From Nectonema munidae (taxonomy: Eukaryota; Nematomorpha; Nectonematoida; Nectonematidae): a DNA stretch of 64,000 nucleotides. Below are positions 12,321-25,301 of this stretch, piece by piece. The translations under genes and the position numbers were made by a program. The notes under the pieces are model-generated. The model was not told where the DNA came from, did no database searches, and saw only the letters and a program-made list of their open reading frames with translations. The stretch covers positions 186,001 through 250,000 of the forward strand of contig JAUIRK010000168.1 of the NCBI GenBank assembly GCA_030549495.1, read 5' to 3'. The stretch's first letter is position 1, and the number at the start of each line of letters is the position of its first letter.

Positions 12321-14229
12321 CATAAATAGTTTTTCTATTCAATTAATATTAACAAATGCAAATGACAAAAACTTAACTATTTCTTCAACATTCAAAAAAA
12401 ATTAATAAGAGTTTAAAGAAATGTACTGTGAAAACAACTTCAGGAACACATGAATAAACGCATCTTAAAACATTAAACTTAAAGTAAATACTTTAAGTAC
12501 TTTGAAATAAATTTAATGAAAACGAAAGCATTAAACTATTCTTTAATATTTTGAGTATACAATTATATAGAAAATAATAACTGAAACATTTTAAACATGG
12601 TATAAATATTTCATTCAAAATATGAGATCAGAAAGATCTTTTATAGAAAGATCTCTCTGATTTTTAAAATTTTCAAAATTTATTATAAAATAATTTTTGT
12701 TTAATGAACACACCACCATTATTACCCGACATTATACTTGCACTGTAAGCTCTCAATCCGACCACAACTGCATAGATTTTATGAGTCAAATTACCTTGTT
12801 TGTAATTCTGATTGCATCAACCTTCTATCTCAGTGGTTTTGTGGGATGAAGAAGTTCCATGGGGATCGAGAAGGGGACACTGGGTGAATCGTTTTTACGC
12901 AAAATAGTGCACCCATATTGGGTCATTAGCCATTTTTGCCAATAAATCACATTTAAAAAGAATAAATAAGTTAGTCTTTGAATTGAGTACTATTTTTTTC
13001 TTTTATTGCCTTTCATGCTTAATTTGTAAATGTTCATTTTTCTTAATGGCTAAAAAATGAAATATGACGACTCACGCATTGAAATTTCGTTTTACTGCAT
13101 TAACGTCTGGTGGGAAGAAAAACATAAATGTCATTTGTGTTAGCATAATTAAATAACAATATTAATCTCAAATATTTAATAGACAAAAATCTCGTTTTTG
13201 TTCTATTAAAATAAAAAATTTATTATTATTGTTATATACACCAATAAAAGCAAAATAAAAATATAACTAAAAAACTTAAAATGTTATCTAACAACAAATA
13301 TATCAATGTTTTAAAACAATAATGATTACAAAAATAAATTGAAAATCGTTTATGGTAAAAGAATTTAAAGGTTTTCGATAAAATAAATTTAATATTTAAA
13401 TAAATAATTCAGTTAAATAAAAAATTCATACTGAAAAAATTTTTTAGGATAGTAATTTGAAATGGAATTAACTAAAAAAACTACATTAAATTACTTGAAT
13501 AAAAAGAAAAAAAATGTCACAACAAAAAAAAGAAAATTTGGGTTTTTATTGAAATTTTTGGATCACATAAATTCCTTCTAGTTTTTTAGTAATTTTAAAC
13601 CTATAAAGATTAGAATTAAAAAGTGATTAGTTATGTATGTCAGAAATTAAAATTGAGAAAATACTACTGGGCCAAAATCTTAAGCTGATACACCTAACTC
13701 AAACTTTGTTTTTTAAAGGACCTAACTTAGTATGTTTTAATATTGTGTATTTTACATGGCTTTATGTTTAAAGAATCGAATAAAAGATCTCAATAAAACT
13801 ATTATCAATAACCGATTTAAAACAGAAAATAGAAAAAATAAAAACTTAATAGTTAAAAGTAAACAAATTTCATATTAATCTATGACTGATGATAAATTTT
13901 TGATATGTAAAGTTATGAATAACATAATTGATCTACAAACAGATGTAAGTACTAATTATTTATATAACTCATTTACACATTTAGACCACAGGGTAAACAA
14001 AGATTTTATAGAGATTATATTTAGACATAACAGTGGTCTGGTAATACCACAACGAAAAAATATACTAAAAATCAAAATTTTTCTGCCTAATTTCAAATTT
14101 TTATTCAAAATATGATCTTAAAAGTCTATGAAAAAATACAAATATTTTTACTTGAAATTTTAGGTTTATATATTTTAAATAATTTTATTCTCTTCAATAT
14201 ATATTCAATAATAACAACAGTATTAACAT
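12321..14229. other. Intergenic AT-rich DNA
   Basis: No credible gene was found. A more mixed-composition patch at about 12710-12960 may be a decayed MITE, but no paired ends were found. The 77-codon ORF at 13882 shows no motif. Confidence 0.5.
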
Positions 14230-16160
14230 GATTACTTTTGAAAATTTTCAGTTTTATCACGAGAAAGTTTACTATAATATAAAATATTTATATTAAGGAA
14301 AAGAGAGATGTGTCGAATGAACTTGGTGTATGATAAGAAGTTTAGTAGAGAGGACGGAATATCTTCAAAATTTAAATGTGCTTTTTCAATGAGTTTGATC
14401 GTTCTGATTAAAATATTGGACAATAGAGATTAATGTGAATTGGAGTTTCAATATGAGTGCAGTCAAATCTTCAAAAAGGGTTAGAGTGCAAATTAGAAAT
14501 AGGCGTAACAGGGGAAATGTGAGGTAAACCATCTTATTATGTTACAAGGAAGAGTAATGTTTTTTAATGCACATTGAGAAAAGTTTGAGTAAAGATTTTT
14601 TTGTTTGAGTTATTTATGGATCTTTCAAAAGTGAATAAAAGGAGGGCAAGTGTTAAGATTTGTTGTGATGTTAGGGACGTGGATATGGATAAGAGATGTA
14701 CCAAAAAAATATCAAAGGAGGAGAAATGGGCTTGGCATCAGAATAGTTTAAGTGAGAAATGGTTGCTAAGGTTAATTAATATTTTGGCTAGGCTTAGCGT
14801 TGAAAGGGGAATTTTTCTGTCAAGATGTAGGTTCTTGAATATGTTTTGTGAGTCTGTGAAAAAGATTATGTTCTTGAATTTAGATGTAAAGATGATTAAG
14901 TTATCAATAATGTGGTTGCATGATGTTACGAGTTCTAGGGCTTCAGTTTCATATTCAGAGGTTTTAATGTTTGTGTGCATTTGTTTTATGAAGAAGGGAA
15001 TATTTTTATTGTGAATAAAAAAAGACGCAAACAGCGATTGCTTTGTTACGTGATTTTGAGCCGTCGATAAAAAGTAAGAGTTGGTGATGCACATTTGAAT
15101 TGCGTTCGTGTTTGATGGAGTTGAGTGCTAAGAATTTTTGGTGGCATACTTGAGTTGTGTATGGGGTGCCTTTCGATGGGTTGACTATGGAATATGGGTG
15201 TAGTTGTGGTAAAACTTGGTAGTGAGTAAGTTGTGGCATATATTTTTCAAGAAGGGAATTGAAAAAGGTGAGGGAAGGAGAGGTGTTAATTGAGTAAAAA
15301 TTCGTGAAGTTATGTGTTGCTGGTGTAGAATGAAAGGTAGATAGATATTTTTTAATTAAGTTTTTCTTTAGGTTTAGGTGTAAAGGTAGGGTTTATGTGA
15401 AATGTTCAAGTTTTGACGTAGAAGTAGTGTGAAATGCGTTTGTCATTACGATTAAGGATAGATAAATATATATTTTGTTGATATGGGTTAGTGAGTTCTG
15501 GAATTTGAGTGAACATCCACAAGCGAATAAGCCATATTGTATAACTGGAAGTATGATAGATTTGTAGATGTACTTCGAGATATTTAGATGAAGACCCCAC
15601 TTATATGAGATAGCTTTTCTGAGAGAGAATAGGGTTGATAAGGGTTTGGTGTAGATGTTTTTGAGGTGAATTGTAAATTTTAGATTCGATTGGAATGTGA
15701 AGATTAGATATTTTATGTGTGGTTCAGAGGTGTGTGATGTTGATATATTTAGTTTCACCGGTAATGGAGTTATTCTTTTTCGTGTGAAGTGTATAAGTTT
15801 TAGTTTATCTATGTTAAAGGAGACTTTATTGTTGGTCGCCATTGTTTGTATTTGTGTGATTAGATTTGCAGTATGATTGATGTTGTTCAGTTTTAGCGTA
15901 TTTGAGAAAGTAAATAAGATATTAACAAAGTATTATTGAGCAAAGTCAGAGTTTGAGTTGGTGAAATTAAGAATGGGGTTCATCCATACTGTGTCTAATG
16001 GGCGCTCTTGTGGAGTGGAGAGAGCTAGTTTCTGAATGTATGTATTGTTGTTATGTAGCAAGATTAGAATACGCTATCGATTAGTTTGTTCATGATTGCA
16101 GAGTGCCATGCTGCGTTGAAGGCATTTTCGATGTCTAGAAATTTTGGTTATTTAGTCTCT
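14230..16160 (-). mobile_element. I-group LINE, copy A (5'-truncated)
   Basis: Minus-strand remnants of ORF2 include the RT thumb region (SEPHIKYL, ISYKWGLHLNISKYIYKSI) and an RNase H domain (LLFIDGSKS, YETEALELV, FFTDSQNIF). RT plus RNase H places it in the I/R1/LOA group. The copy stops near 16160, just at the RT motif CHAAWH-equivalent. Several stops and frame changes make it dead. The plus strand is G/T-rich across the whole copy. Confidence 0.78.
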
Positions 16161-17889
16161 TTTCTAGGTAGGACTTTTTATCCAAATACACACAAATATG
16201 TTCTTTATTTACAAATAAGAACTTGGAATTAAAAATAATATTAAATAAATGCTTAAAATAAAAAGATACACAGATATTTAAGTTTGAACGAGCGCTGGTA
16301 ATAAAGTATTGTTATATAATTTTATGTCACCCATTTTCTTGCCCGGTCACACATATTAGTGAATTTCTTTAATATATAAATGTGTTTTTTCAATGAGTTT
16401 GATTCGTTCTGATGAGTATATTGGGCAATTGAGGATAATGTGAATTGGAGTTTCGATATGAGGGCAGCCGAATGTGCAAAAAGGGTTAGAAAGCAAATTA
16501 AAATTGTAGAAGTAAGCGTAACAAGGGCAATGTGAGGTGAACCATCTTATAATGTTGCGAGGAAGAGTAATGTTTTTATTTAGTGCAAATTGAGATAAGA
16601 GGGTAGGTATGTTGTTTGAGTAAAGCCATTCGTCTGTAGTTGAGATACTTATGCATGTTTCAAAAGGGGATAGAGGGAGGGCGTGGGTTAAGAAATGTTG
16701 TGATGTTATGGATGTAGATTAATTTATATCGAATGTATATAATAGTTATGGATATACTAAAGATTTTCGAAGGAAGAGGAATGGGCGGGGCACTCCCCAA
16801 TTGGGTTTAATTGAGAAATGGTTGCTAAGGTTGATTAATTTCTTGGCTAGGTTTAGTGTTGAAAGGGAAATTTTTCTGTTAAGTTGTAGATCTTTTATTA
16901 TGTTTTGTGAGTCTGTGAAAAAGATTATGTGCTTGAATTTGGATGTAAAGAAGGTTAGGTTATCAATGATGTGGTTGCATGATGTTAGGAGTGCTAGGAC
17001 TTCAAGTTCGGATGCGGAGGTGTTATTGTCTGTCTGCATTTGTTGTATGAAGACAGGAGTGCTTGTATTGTGATTAAAAAAAGCGCAAGCCATCGGTAAA
17101 AATTGAGAGTTGGTGGTGCGCATTTGAGTTGCATTGCTATTTTATGGAGTTGGGTGCTAAGAATTTGTGGTGGCATATATGTGTTGAGTATGGGTCGATT
17201 TCGATGGGTGAACTAGGGAGTATGGGTGTAGGTGTGGTAAAACTTGGTAGTGAGCAATTTGTTGCATATATTCTTCAAGAAAGGAATTGAAAAAGGTGAG
17301 CGAAGGACAAGTGTGAGTTGAGTAAAGGTTCGTGAAGTTATGTGGAGCTGGTGTAGAGTGGAAAGTAGTAAGATATTTTTTAATTATGTTTTTCTTATGG
17401 TTTAGGTGTAAGGGTAGAGTATGCGTGAGAAGTTCAAGTTTTGCTGTAGAAGTAGTGTGAAATGTTTGTTATTGTGAGTAAGCATAGGCGGTGTATTTTG
17501 TTGAGATGGGTTAGTGAGTTTTGGAATTTGAGTGAGCTTCCCCAGGCTAGTGAGCCATATTGTATGACTGGAAGTATGATAGATTTGTAGATGTACTTTG
17601 AGATTTTTAGATGAAGACCTCACTTATATGAGATAGCTTTTCTTTGAGAGAATAGGGTTTGTGAGAGTTTTGTGTATATGTTTTTGAGGTGGAGTGAAAA
17701 TTTTAAATTAGATTTAAATGTGACGCCTAGATATTTTATGTGTGGTTCAGGAATGAGTGATGTTGATGTGTTTAGTTTCAGTGGTAGTGGGGAGTTATTA
17801 TTTTTCGTGTGAAGTGTATAATTTTAGTTTGTTTGAGTTGAAGGAGACTTTGTAGTTGGTGGCCATTGTTTGTATTTGTGTGATTAGAT

Positions 17890-18620
17890 TAGCAGTGCGA
17901 TTGATGTTGTTTAGTTGTAGTGTGTTTAAGAAGCTGAATAGTATGTCATCAGAGTAGCTTTGGGCAAAGTCGGATTTTGAGTTGATGAAATTAAGAATGG
18001 GATTGATGAGAATTAGCCATAGGATATCTAATAGGCTACCCCCTTGCAGAGGGGAGAAAGTTAGTTTATGAATGTATGTATTGTGTTTTGTTGTAGGATG
18101 AGAATGCGCTTTTGAAGATAGTTGTTTATGAATTTGATTATGTATGTAGGGTATTTTTTACCGATGATTGCAGGGTGCCATGCTGCGTTGAAAGCATTTT
18201 CGATATAAAGAAATGTTGTTGTTGCGATATTTTGGTTATTTAGTGTTTTTTGTAGGTAAAGGGTTAGGGGAGATAGGGCCAATTCGTTGTTTTTATTTAG
18301 TAAATATGCGAATTGATTCGGGTGTATTATGTTATTTTTGAGGATGTAGTGGATCATGCGTTTTCGTAGAATTTTTTCAAGGATTTTGCCTAGGGTTGGT
18401 AATAGAGAAATTGGTTGCTAGTTTTTGATTGAATTGTGGTTTCGATTTGGTTTAGGGATTAGCACTAGTTTACATATTTTCCAAATATTTGGGAAATAGC
18501 TTAGTCTGAGGCAGGCGTTGAATATGTTGAGGAGATGAGGGTGTAGTATGTGGCTGCTAGAAGATTTGGTATTCATAGAATCAATGGTTTTGTTTAGTAT
18601 GTATGTTTTTGTTTCCATTC
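17890..18620 (-). pseudogene. LINE reverse-transcriptase core (copy B)
   Basis: RT motifs appear in family order: SLLPTLGKILEKIL, NQFAYLLNKN, FLYIENAFNAAWHPAI, SPLQGGSLLDILWLILIN and AQSYSDDILF. The catalytic Asp pair is kept (Y-S-D-D), while the first motif reads Y-I-E for the usual D. One in-frame stop lies near 18420. ORF2 as a whole cannot be expressed. Confidence 0.78.
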
Positions 18621-19645
18621 TAATAAGTGTATGGGTAATATTGTCGGTTACATTAGTGTCGGCGGGAAATAAAGTGTTAAGTGAAGGGTGGTTGATAAAT
18701 ATTTAACCTTAGAAGATTAGAGAGTATGCTGTATGTTTTTTGTGTATAAGTTTGTTGATGATTGACCATGGGTTAGTTGGAGTTTGATAACAAAAATGTT
18801 TCCAGGCTTGTTTTTTTACCTTTTTTAATTTCTGATTGATATTGAGTTTTAAGGAAGAAGTAATGTTGAATATTACTGTGAGAGTTGGTTTTCCTTAGAT
18901 TTTTTTAAGATTTGCGTAATTATTGTTTGAGGTTGTTTAAGTTACTGTTCCAAAAATGGGCGTGTTGTCTTTTAGGAAGCTGGTTTGTAGGAGTTGCGGC
19001 GTTAATGCTTACTGTGATGGATTTGTTAATTTGAAGAGTAGATATTTCGAGATTACCTGTTATATCTGTAGTCAGGGTCATGTTGTCAAGCTTGGATTTA
19101 AGATTGTGAAAGAATGCTACCCAAAATATTTGTTTGCCATAATTCGGATTTGGGATATTTGAGAGTATAGTAGTGAGGTTTGATTTGAAATGTTAGGTAT
19201 GCGTGGTCGGATGAGATGCGCCAGTTCTGAATTCTACTTCTCTTTTTGTTGGAAATGATGGTTAAATTGTTTTGTGATTGGTAGATATTGTTTAGATGCA
19301 GTCGTCTAAAGGTCGGGGATTTATCGATATCGGCTATTGTAGGATTGTAACTAGAAATTCCAGTGAGCCTCGGGTATTTAGTTTTATGTCCCAGAGGTAG
19401 AATCTAGCATTTAGGTCGGTGGATATATCTCTGTGGTGGTTGTTGTCCATGTTATGTTTGATTTGTATCTTTGAGAGAAGTTGTTAGGTATGGGGTGGTT
19501 TGAAAAAGGTTGGGAGTAGATAGAGCAAAAGAGTAAGGGTTTGGTGGAATAAGAGTGAAGATTGAGTTTGAACTAGAGTTTTGATATAGTGGTGTATTGA
19601 TAATTGATCTTTCTATTAATATTCATGATGAGTATTCTGTTAGTA

Positions 19646-19667
19646 GGGGGGGGGGGGGGGGGGGGGG
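19646..19667. repeat. Homopolymer G tract (22 G)
   Basis: Twenty-two consecutive G residues lie within the LINE copy B region. On the transcribed LINE strand this is poly-C. Confidence 0.95.
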
Positions 19668-20629
19668 TATGTGTAGGAGTATGTAGTCGACTATAATGTG
19701 AATGTATGGTTTATTTATTGATATTATGTCATAAATGTGTGAGTGTAAAATGTTGTGAAGGTTGTTCTAAGCAGTTTTTGAGTGATTAGATTTATGTGTA
19801 AAAAGTTAGCTGTGTTGAGACATGGTTAAATTGTTATTGTTTATGTAAACGCTACAGACTTTAGATGTTGCAATGTGTGGTTTCTCACAATTTATGCAAG
19901 AAACTTTTTCTATTGTCGTTTAGTAGGGTACAGGATGATGTAGCATGCCCACGGTGGCCTCAGTGCGCGCAGTTTGGTAGAGATGCTTTGCATTTTGAAG
20001 AAATGTGTCTGTATTTTAATCATTTTTCGCATTGTTTGAATTTGAGTTTAGGGTGATGACTGATGAGTGTTAGTAAATGGTGGCCTATAAAGTTCTTGGG
20101 TTTAGTACATAAGTATAGATATATTTTCGATTTACTTGTTTCTAAATAATTTTATAGGAGTATACTCCGGTTTTATTCAGTTGTGTAGGATCTTTCGAGC
20201 TTACCTATATTATCTTCGATTAATTTTTGTGATTTGGGTTATTGGTGTAGAGATGCAACGTAATATAAATTTTGGTTTTTATGGGATTAACTCATTTGCG
20301 TTAAGTACTTTTTTTATTAGGGTTGTTCTAGCAATAATTTTTTTGTCTAAATTTTTGAATAAGAAGTATATGGTACCGGAATGACTTCTTTTGATTGTTT
20401 TTGATGACTTCTTGACGATGAATAGCCATCTCTTTTTAGTCGAAATGTTATTAGAGAGTAATTTTTAATGTTAGGTTCAATTTGTTTTCTAGTGCTTAGA
20501 GTGGCTTCGTATTTGTGGTAGGTATGGGTGTTGAATTTAGAGATGTTTGAGTAAAGACTAAACTAGCAGCATTTGCGTATGATTGTATTGAGGTTGATTC
20601 AATGTTTTGGTTTTCGAAAGTATAATTAT

Positions 20630-20983
20630 ACATAACTACGGTTCATCAATAATTAGAGTTGGGCTTGATGTATAATATTTAGTCAAATTTGAATCCAACA
20701 GATCATATACATTCCTTATAGCTGCCAATTTATCAAATTTTTTCTCTAGTGATAACATTCTTAGAAATTCTTTCAATCTATTTTTTTATTGCACAACTGT
20801 AAAATGGCTTAGAGTTTTGTAAAAACTTTCAATGCACGCAAAATTTGCCTTATTACTACCAGCATAAAACTCGTAAATCAAAAATTCATTTACATTATTA
20901 ATTTAAGCTTTTTGATTTGTGTGCAACTAAATACTATATTTCCAGAAAAAAATAAATTAAAATACCCTTTGGAGAGCAGTTAA
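20630..20983 (-). pseudogene. piggyBac transposase relic
   Basis: The minus strand reads KFDKLAAIRNVYDLLDS and SSPTLIIDEP, corresponding to the segment leading to the first catalytic Asp (DKFAAIRDLW...YVTIDEQL) of PGBD2/3-like proteins. It abuts TTAA at 20980-20983 followed by CCCTATTAGTGC and a perfect GGGGGGC/GCCCCCC hairpin, which looks like a piggyBac end. Only ~60 codons are recognisable. Confidence 0.42.
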
Positions 20984-21067
20984 CCCTATTAGTGCTGGGG
21001 GGCGTAAAGTGCCCCCCTATTTTTCTCAGATATTAATAAGTTTTTATAAATATTTTTAATGTTACAT

Positions 21068-21866
21068 ATATATTTCAACTATGCTGAATTCAGCGGTGAT
21101 GTCCATTTTTTATCAAAATCAATCAAACCTATCAAAAAATTTATTTATATTTGACAACTCATCGCAAAAAGGAACTTTTTATTTAAATAATTATATAAAG
21201 TTTTTTACACATGTATACCCATTTTTAAATATGCTGAATTCAGTGGTGATATTCATTTTATATGAAAATCAATCAAACCTGTCAAAAAATTGATCTAAAT
21301 ATGACAGCTCATCTCAAAAAGGAACTTTTTATCTAAATAATTATATAAAGTTTTTTACACATGTATACCCATTTTCAAATATGCTGAATTAAGTGGTGAT
21401 ATTCATTTTTTATGAAAATCAATCAAACCTGTCAAAAAATTGATCTAAATGTGACAGCTCATCTCAAAAAGAAGCTTTTTATCTAAATAATTATATGTTT
21501 TTTACAAATGTATACCCATTTTCAAATATGCTGAATTCAGTGGTGATATTCATTTTTTATGAAAATCAATCAAACTGTCAAAAAATTGATCTAAATGTGA
21601 CAGCTCATATTAAAAAGAAGCTTTTTATCTAAATAATTATATAATGTTTTTTACACATATATACCCATTTTCAGGCATGCTGAATTCAGTGGTGATATTC
21701 ATTTTTATGAAAATCATTCAAACCTGTCAAAAAAGTGATTTACATATTTGATTATCTCTATATAGCTCATCTCAAAAAAGAAACTTTTTATCAAAATAAT
21801 TATGTTTTTACACATATATAGACATTTTCAAGGATGCTAAATTCAGCGGTGATATACATTTTTTTT
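21068..21866 (+). repeat. Tandem array 1 (~150-bp unit, six copies)
   Basis: The marker ATGCTGAATTCAGTGGTGAT recurs at about 21081, 21231, 21381, 21528, 21677 and 21833. Each unit includes an ACACATGTATACCCATTTTC block and AATCAATCAAACCTGTC. Units are clearly similar but not identical. An inverted partial unit appears at about 43985-44030. Confidence 0.92.
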
Positions 21867-22559
21867 AAATACTTTACAATTACATACTATTTACATTACT
21901 TTTTTCCTCTCTCAAAGCATTCTGATTAATCTTCTTGATGATCTTAGACTTTTTTTTATCTGGCCTGAATATTTGTCAACCAATCTCATTTCAAAGGTTT
22001 TTTTCAGATGAATCATTCGTGATGTTCTTTGTTCAATTACAAAAAGTTGTCTACGTTCTTCATATAAAAATATTTTGAGTGACTAAATTCTCACATATTG
22101 GCATCCGTGCCATTTTTGATAAATCTGACCTATTCTAAATTATCAGATTTCCTACCCATCTTAGCTAAATGTTAATTGTAATCCTAGATGATAAGCTATA
22201 GATTTAAATATTTTTCATTTGTAAAAGAGGAACTTCTTTCTTAGTCAAAATCTTTTTTGAAGCATCTAATATTATATAATTAAACCACTTCTTAGTTCAT
22301 TAGGACATGGTAGACTTCCATTTAGTCAAGATACTTATTTTTTCAGATGTTCTCTTTTCAATTAGTTTTTAACTTGGTTCCTTCTCTCATATATAATTTT
22401 CAAAAGATTTTATAATACGTTTTGTTTTAATAAATATTTCATACTCAAGATGATTGTAGTAAGTATTATATCTAATATGCAGCCATCTTTTGGAATTTTT
22501 TTACAGAAGTGATTTTAAGGCATACATTACTAATTAAATTGCCACTTCGAGATATTTTT
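21867..22559. other. Unique spacer between the two tandem arrays
   Basis: AT-rich sequence with no recognisable ORF or repeat. It may be part of the same composite repeat as the flanking arrays. Confidence 0.4.
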
Positions 22560-23880
22560 TAACCGTATTTAATAGTAGAAATAAAATAAGCATAGTCGAT
22601 TTGTTATAAAACAGATATTTTATTTTTTTGAAAATATTTATGAAGACAGTATCTAGAAGTAAACCGCAAATCTGAGTGAAGCTTTTAGATATTTTAAAAC
22701 CATAAATGCCAAACCTGAGTCCAAAAATGAAACCAGGATCTTCCATTTGGCATAAAAACAGATATTTTATTTAAATTTCAAAAATATTTCTGTAGACATT
22801 AGACGTAAATCGAACATTTGATTGACACTTTCAGACATTTATTAGAGAGAATATTTTGGGATATAGTTTGCAGACATAAAGCGCAAATTTGGTTGACACT
22901 AGCAGTAAAACTTCAGTTCAGAAATGAAAACAGCACTGTTGATTTGGTATAAAAACATACATTTCATTGTAAATTTTGAATGAATGTTTTTGGAGACAAT
23001 TTTTAGAAGTAAACCGCAAATTTGATTAACCCTTATAGGTATTTTCAAATTCTAAATGTAAAATGTGAGATCAGAAATGAAGACAGTATGATTGATTTGG
23101 TATAAAAACATATATTTCATGTAAAATTGAGAAAATATTTTAGGAGATAGCTTTTAGAAGTAAATCGCAAATTTCATTGACATTGTCAAATATTTTAAAA
23201 CCTCTAAATGTGAAAAATAAGTTCAGAAATAAAAACAGCATGGTTGATTTGGTATAAAACATATATTTCATTGTAAAATTTGAATGAATGTTTTTGGAGA
23301 CAATTTTTAGAAGTAAATCGCAAATTTAATTAACACTTATAGGTATTTTCACATCCTAAACGTAAAAACTGAGTCCAGAAATGGAACCAGCATGTCCGAT
23401 TTAGTATAACACATATATTTCATGTAAAATTTATAGAATATTTTTGGAGATAGCTTTTAGCGCAATTTTTGACTGATATTTTAAAACCTCTAAATGTGAA
23501 AAATGAGTCAAGAAATGAAACCAGCATGGCCGATTTAGTATAACACATATATTTCATTGTAAAATTTCAATGAATGTTTTAAGAGATAATTTTAGTAAAC
23601 CGCAAATTTCATTAACACTTATAAGTATTTTCAGATCCTAAACGTAAAAAATGAGTCCCGAAATGAAAACAATATGTTCAATTTGGTATAAAACATATAT
23701 TTTATGTAAAATGTGAAAGAATGTTTTGAGACAATTTTCAGAAGTAAACCGCAAATTTGATTAACACTTATAGGTATTTTCACATCCTAAATGTAAAAAC
23801 TGAGTCCAGAAATGAAAACAGCATGAATGATTTAGTATAAAAACATATATTTTATGTAAAATTTGAAGGTTATTTTAGAT
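22560..23880 (+). repeat. Tandem array 2 (~150-bp unit, about nine copies)
   Basis: The marker GATTTGGTATAAAAACATAT recurs about every 142-190 bp, with GTAAACCGCAAATTTGATTA and CTTATAGGTATTTTCA inside each unit. Two further units of the same family lie at 44030-44300. Confidence 0.9.
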
Positions 23881-24200
23881 CAATCAAAATTTTGATTTAC
23901 ATTTTCTAAAAAGTAGCCATGATTATTGAAAAAATTAAATATTTAAAGTGTTATGCGTTCCAAATTGCATATAAAATATAAATTTTCAGGGTAATATATA
24001 ATATAGATCGTAAGTTATAAGGTTAAGTACAGATAATGTCAAAATTTTGCTGAAAATTTTTGATTGATAGATTTGGACATGAAACTACCATGAAAATGAT
24101 TTCAAACGATGCAGCTAGCGATTTTAGGAAAAGTCACAAATTTTGAAGGGACATGATTCAACCAATTTTCTACAATTAATTTTTTAGTGTAATTTTAGTG
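23880..24200 (+). repeat. Unique tail of satellite-bearing repeat, copy 1
   Basis: Contains ATCAATCAAAATTTTGATT, TTGATTGATAGATTTGG and GATGCAGCTAGCGATTTTAG. The same landmarks follow array-2 units in the same order at 44320-44590, so array and tail belong to one dispersed element. Confidence 0.75.
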
Positions 24201-25301
24201 TCACTTTATTAGTTTGCAAATGAATGAATATAAAGATAAGTGAACATATGTATTACATGAGCGTTTGCTAAACATAACTTAAATTTATTGAACTAAATAA
24301 ATTTTTCTCACTTAGTTTAAATGTTTAATGTCAAAAGAATTGTGTTCAAGTGGTATATAGGAGGATTGCCAACAGTGTTGTCTAAATAGGGAAGGTTTAT
24401 TCTTAGTAAATAAGACATGCAGATAGCGTTTAACTAGTGCTAATGAAAGGTTTCATAAAGGATTAGAATCAAAATGGGTCCAAACACTACTTCATAGACA
24501 CAAAAAAAACCGAAATAATTATAATGAAGGAAATTACATGCATGTCAAAACTACTTTAAAAAATATTATTCTAGCTACTTAAACTGAATCTTAAAAAGAA
24601 CATTAACATTATTCTTGAAGTTTTTGCATACTAATATATGAAAAGGTAGATATGGAACGTATGTACGGCCTAAATGAATAAATTTGCGAAATATTTTTGA
24701 TATTCAGGAATGCGATTGATAACTATTGGTAAGACTTGTCAAACAGCTTAGATCTGCTATATAATTCAATTGAAGGATAGAAATAACAATGTTTTAATTT
24801 CGAGCAATATATAGAATTAGGAAACAAATATAATTTCAAAAATTTAGTGCGGTGATTAAAAAAATAATGTTACCCGACTAGTTTAGTTATTATCAAAGGA
24901 AAAGATAAATTTTTATTTATTTCAGACAAAAATTAAGAAAGCAATAAATAGTAAAAAAAGCCCAAACAGCGTTTTTTCAAAAAATAAAAATATCGATTTC
25001 GCTACACTACTAAATTTTTGTGGTCAAAACAATACTCATATCAGGTACAAAAAATGAGACAATATTTACAAATTTTAAATTTTTGAAAATTAATATATAA
25101 AACTTTTATTAAAATCATATTAGCAGAAGTTAATAGGTTTTAAACGAAAAATATATACAATGTGTAATAAATTTCAAATTTATAAGGCTAGGAAATAATA
25201 GAATAAAGATTAAAATATTCCTTAAAAGTTTTTTATAATAATGTACAAGAAAACAAACACGCATTTATAAGATGAAAATTCCAAATAAATAGAAAAAATT
25301 T
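24201..25301. other. 3' flank of SYNCRIP and AT-rich intergenic DNA
   Basis: Includes the presumed 3' UTR of SYNCRIP. On the minus strand an AATAAA lies at 25110-25105, about 190 bp after the stop codon, and could serve as poly(A) signal. Nothing else was recognised. Confidence 0.4.

Larger units (their letters stand above)
16165..20600 (-). mobile_element. I-group LINE, copy B (nearly full length, decayed)
   Basis: Same family as copy A and lying head-to-tail behind it. From 5' (right) to 3': ORF1 gag remnants with CCHC knuckles (about 19880-20050), an AP endonuclease with DLNARFYLWD and SSDHAYLTF (about 19180-19450), RT with QFAYLLNKN, FLYIENAFNAAWH, SPLQGGSLLDILW and YSDD (about 17900-18420), thumb, RNase H (about 16880-17110) and a C-terminal Cys/His motif (GCPHIETPIHIILNCP). 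Many stops and shifts are present. The 5' end is not sharply defined. Confidence 0.8.

Noticed and set aside
12710-12960. Possible hAT MITE (CAGTGGTTTTGTGGG)
   Set aside because: Only one end-like string; no inverted partner or 8-bp duplication.
13882-14115. 77-codon ORF as a gene
   Set aside because: No homology, no splice context and a composition typical of AT-rich background.
18956-19162. Plus-strand ORF with Cys residues
   Set aside because: It is antisense to the LINE copy B endonuclease-RT linker.
20136-20384. Hydrophobic plus-strand ORF resembling a membrane protein
   Set aside because: Antisense of LINE ORF1; hydrophobicity follows from T-rich codons.
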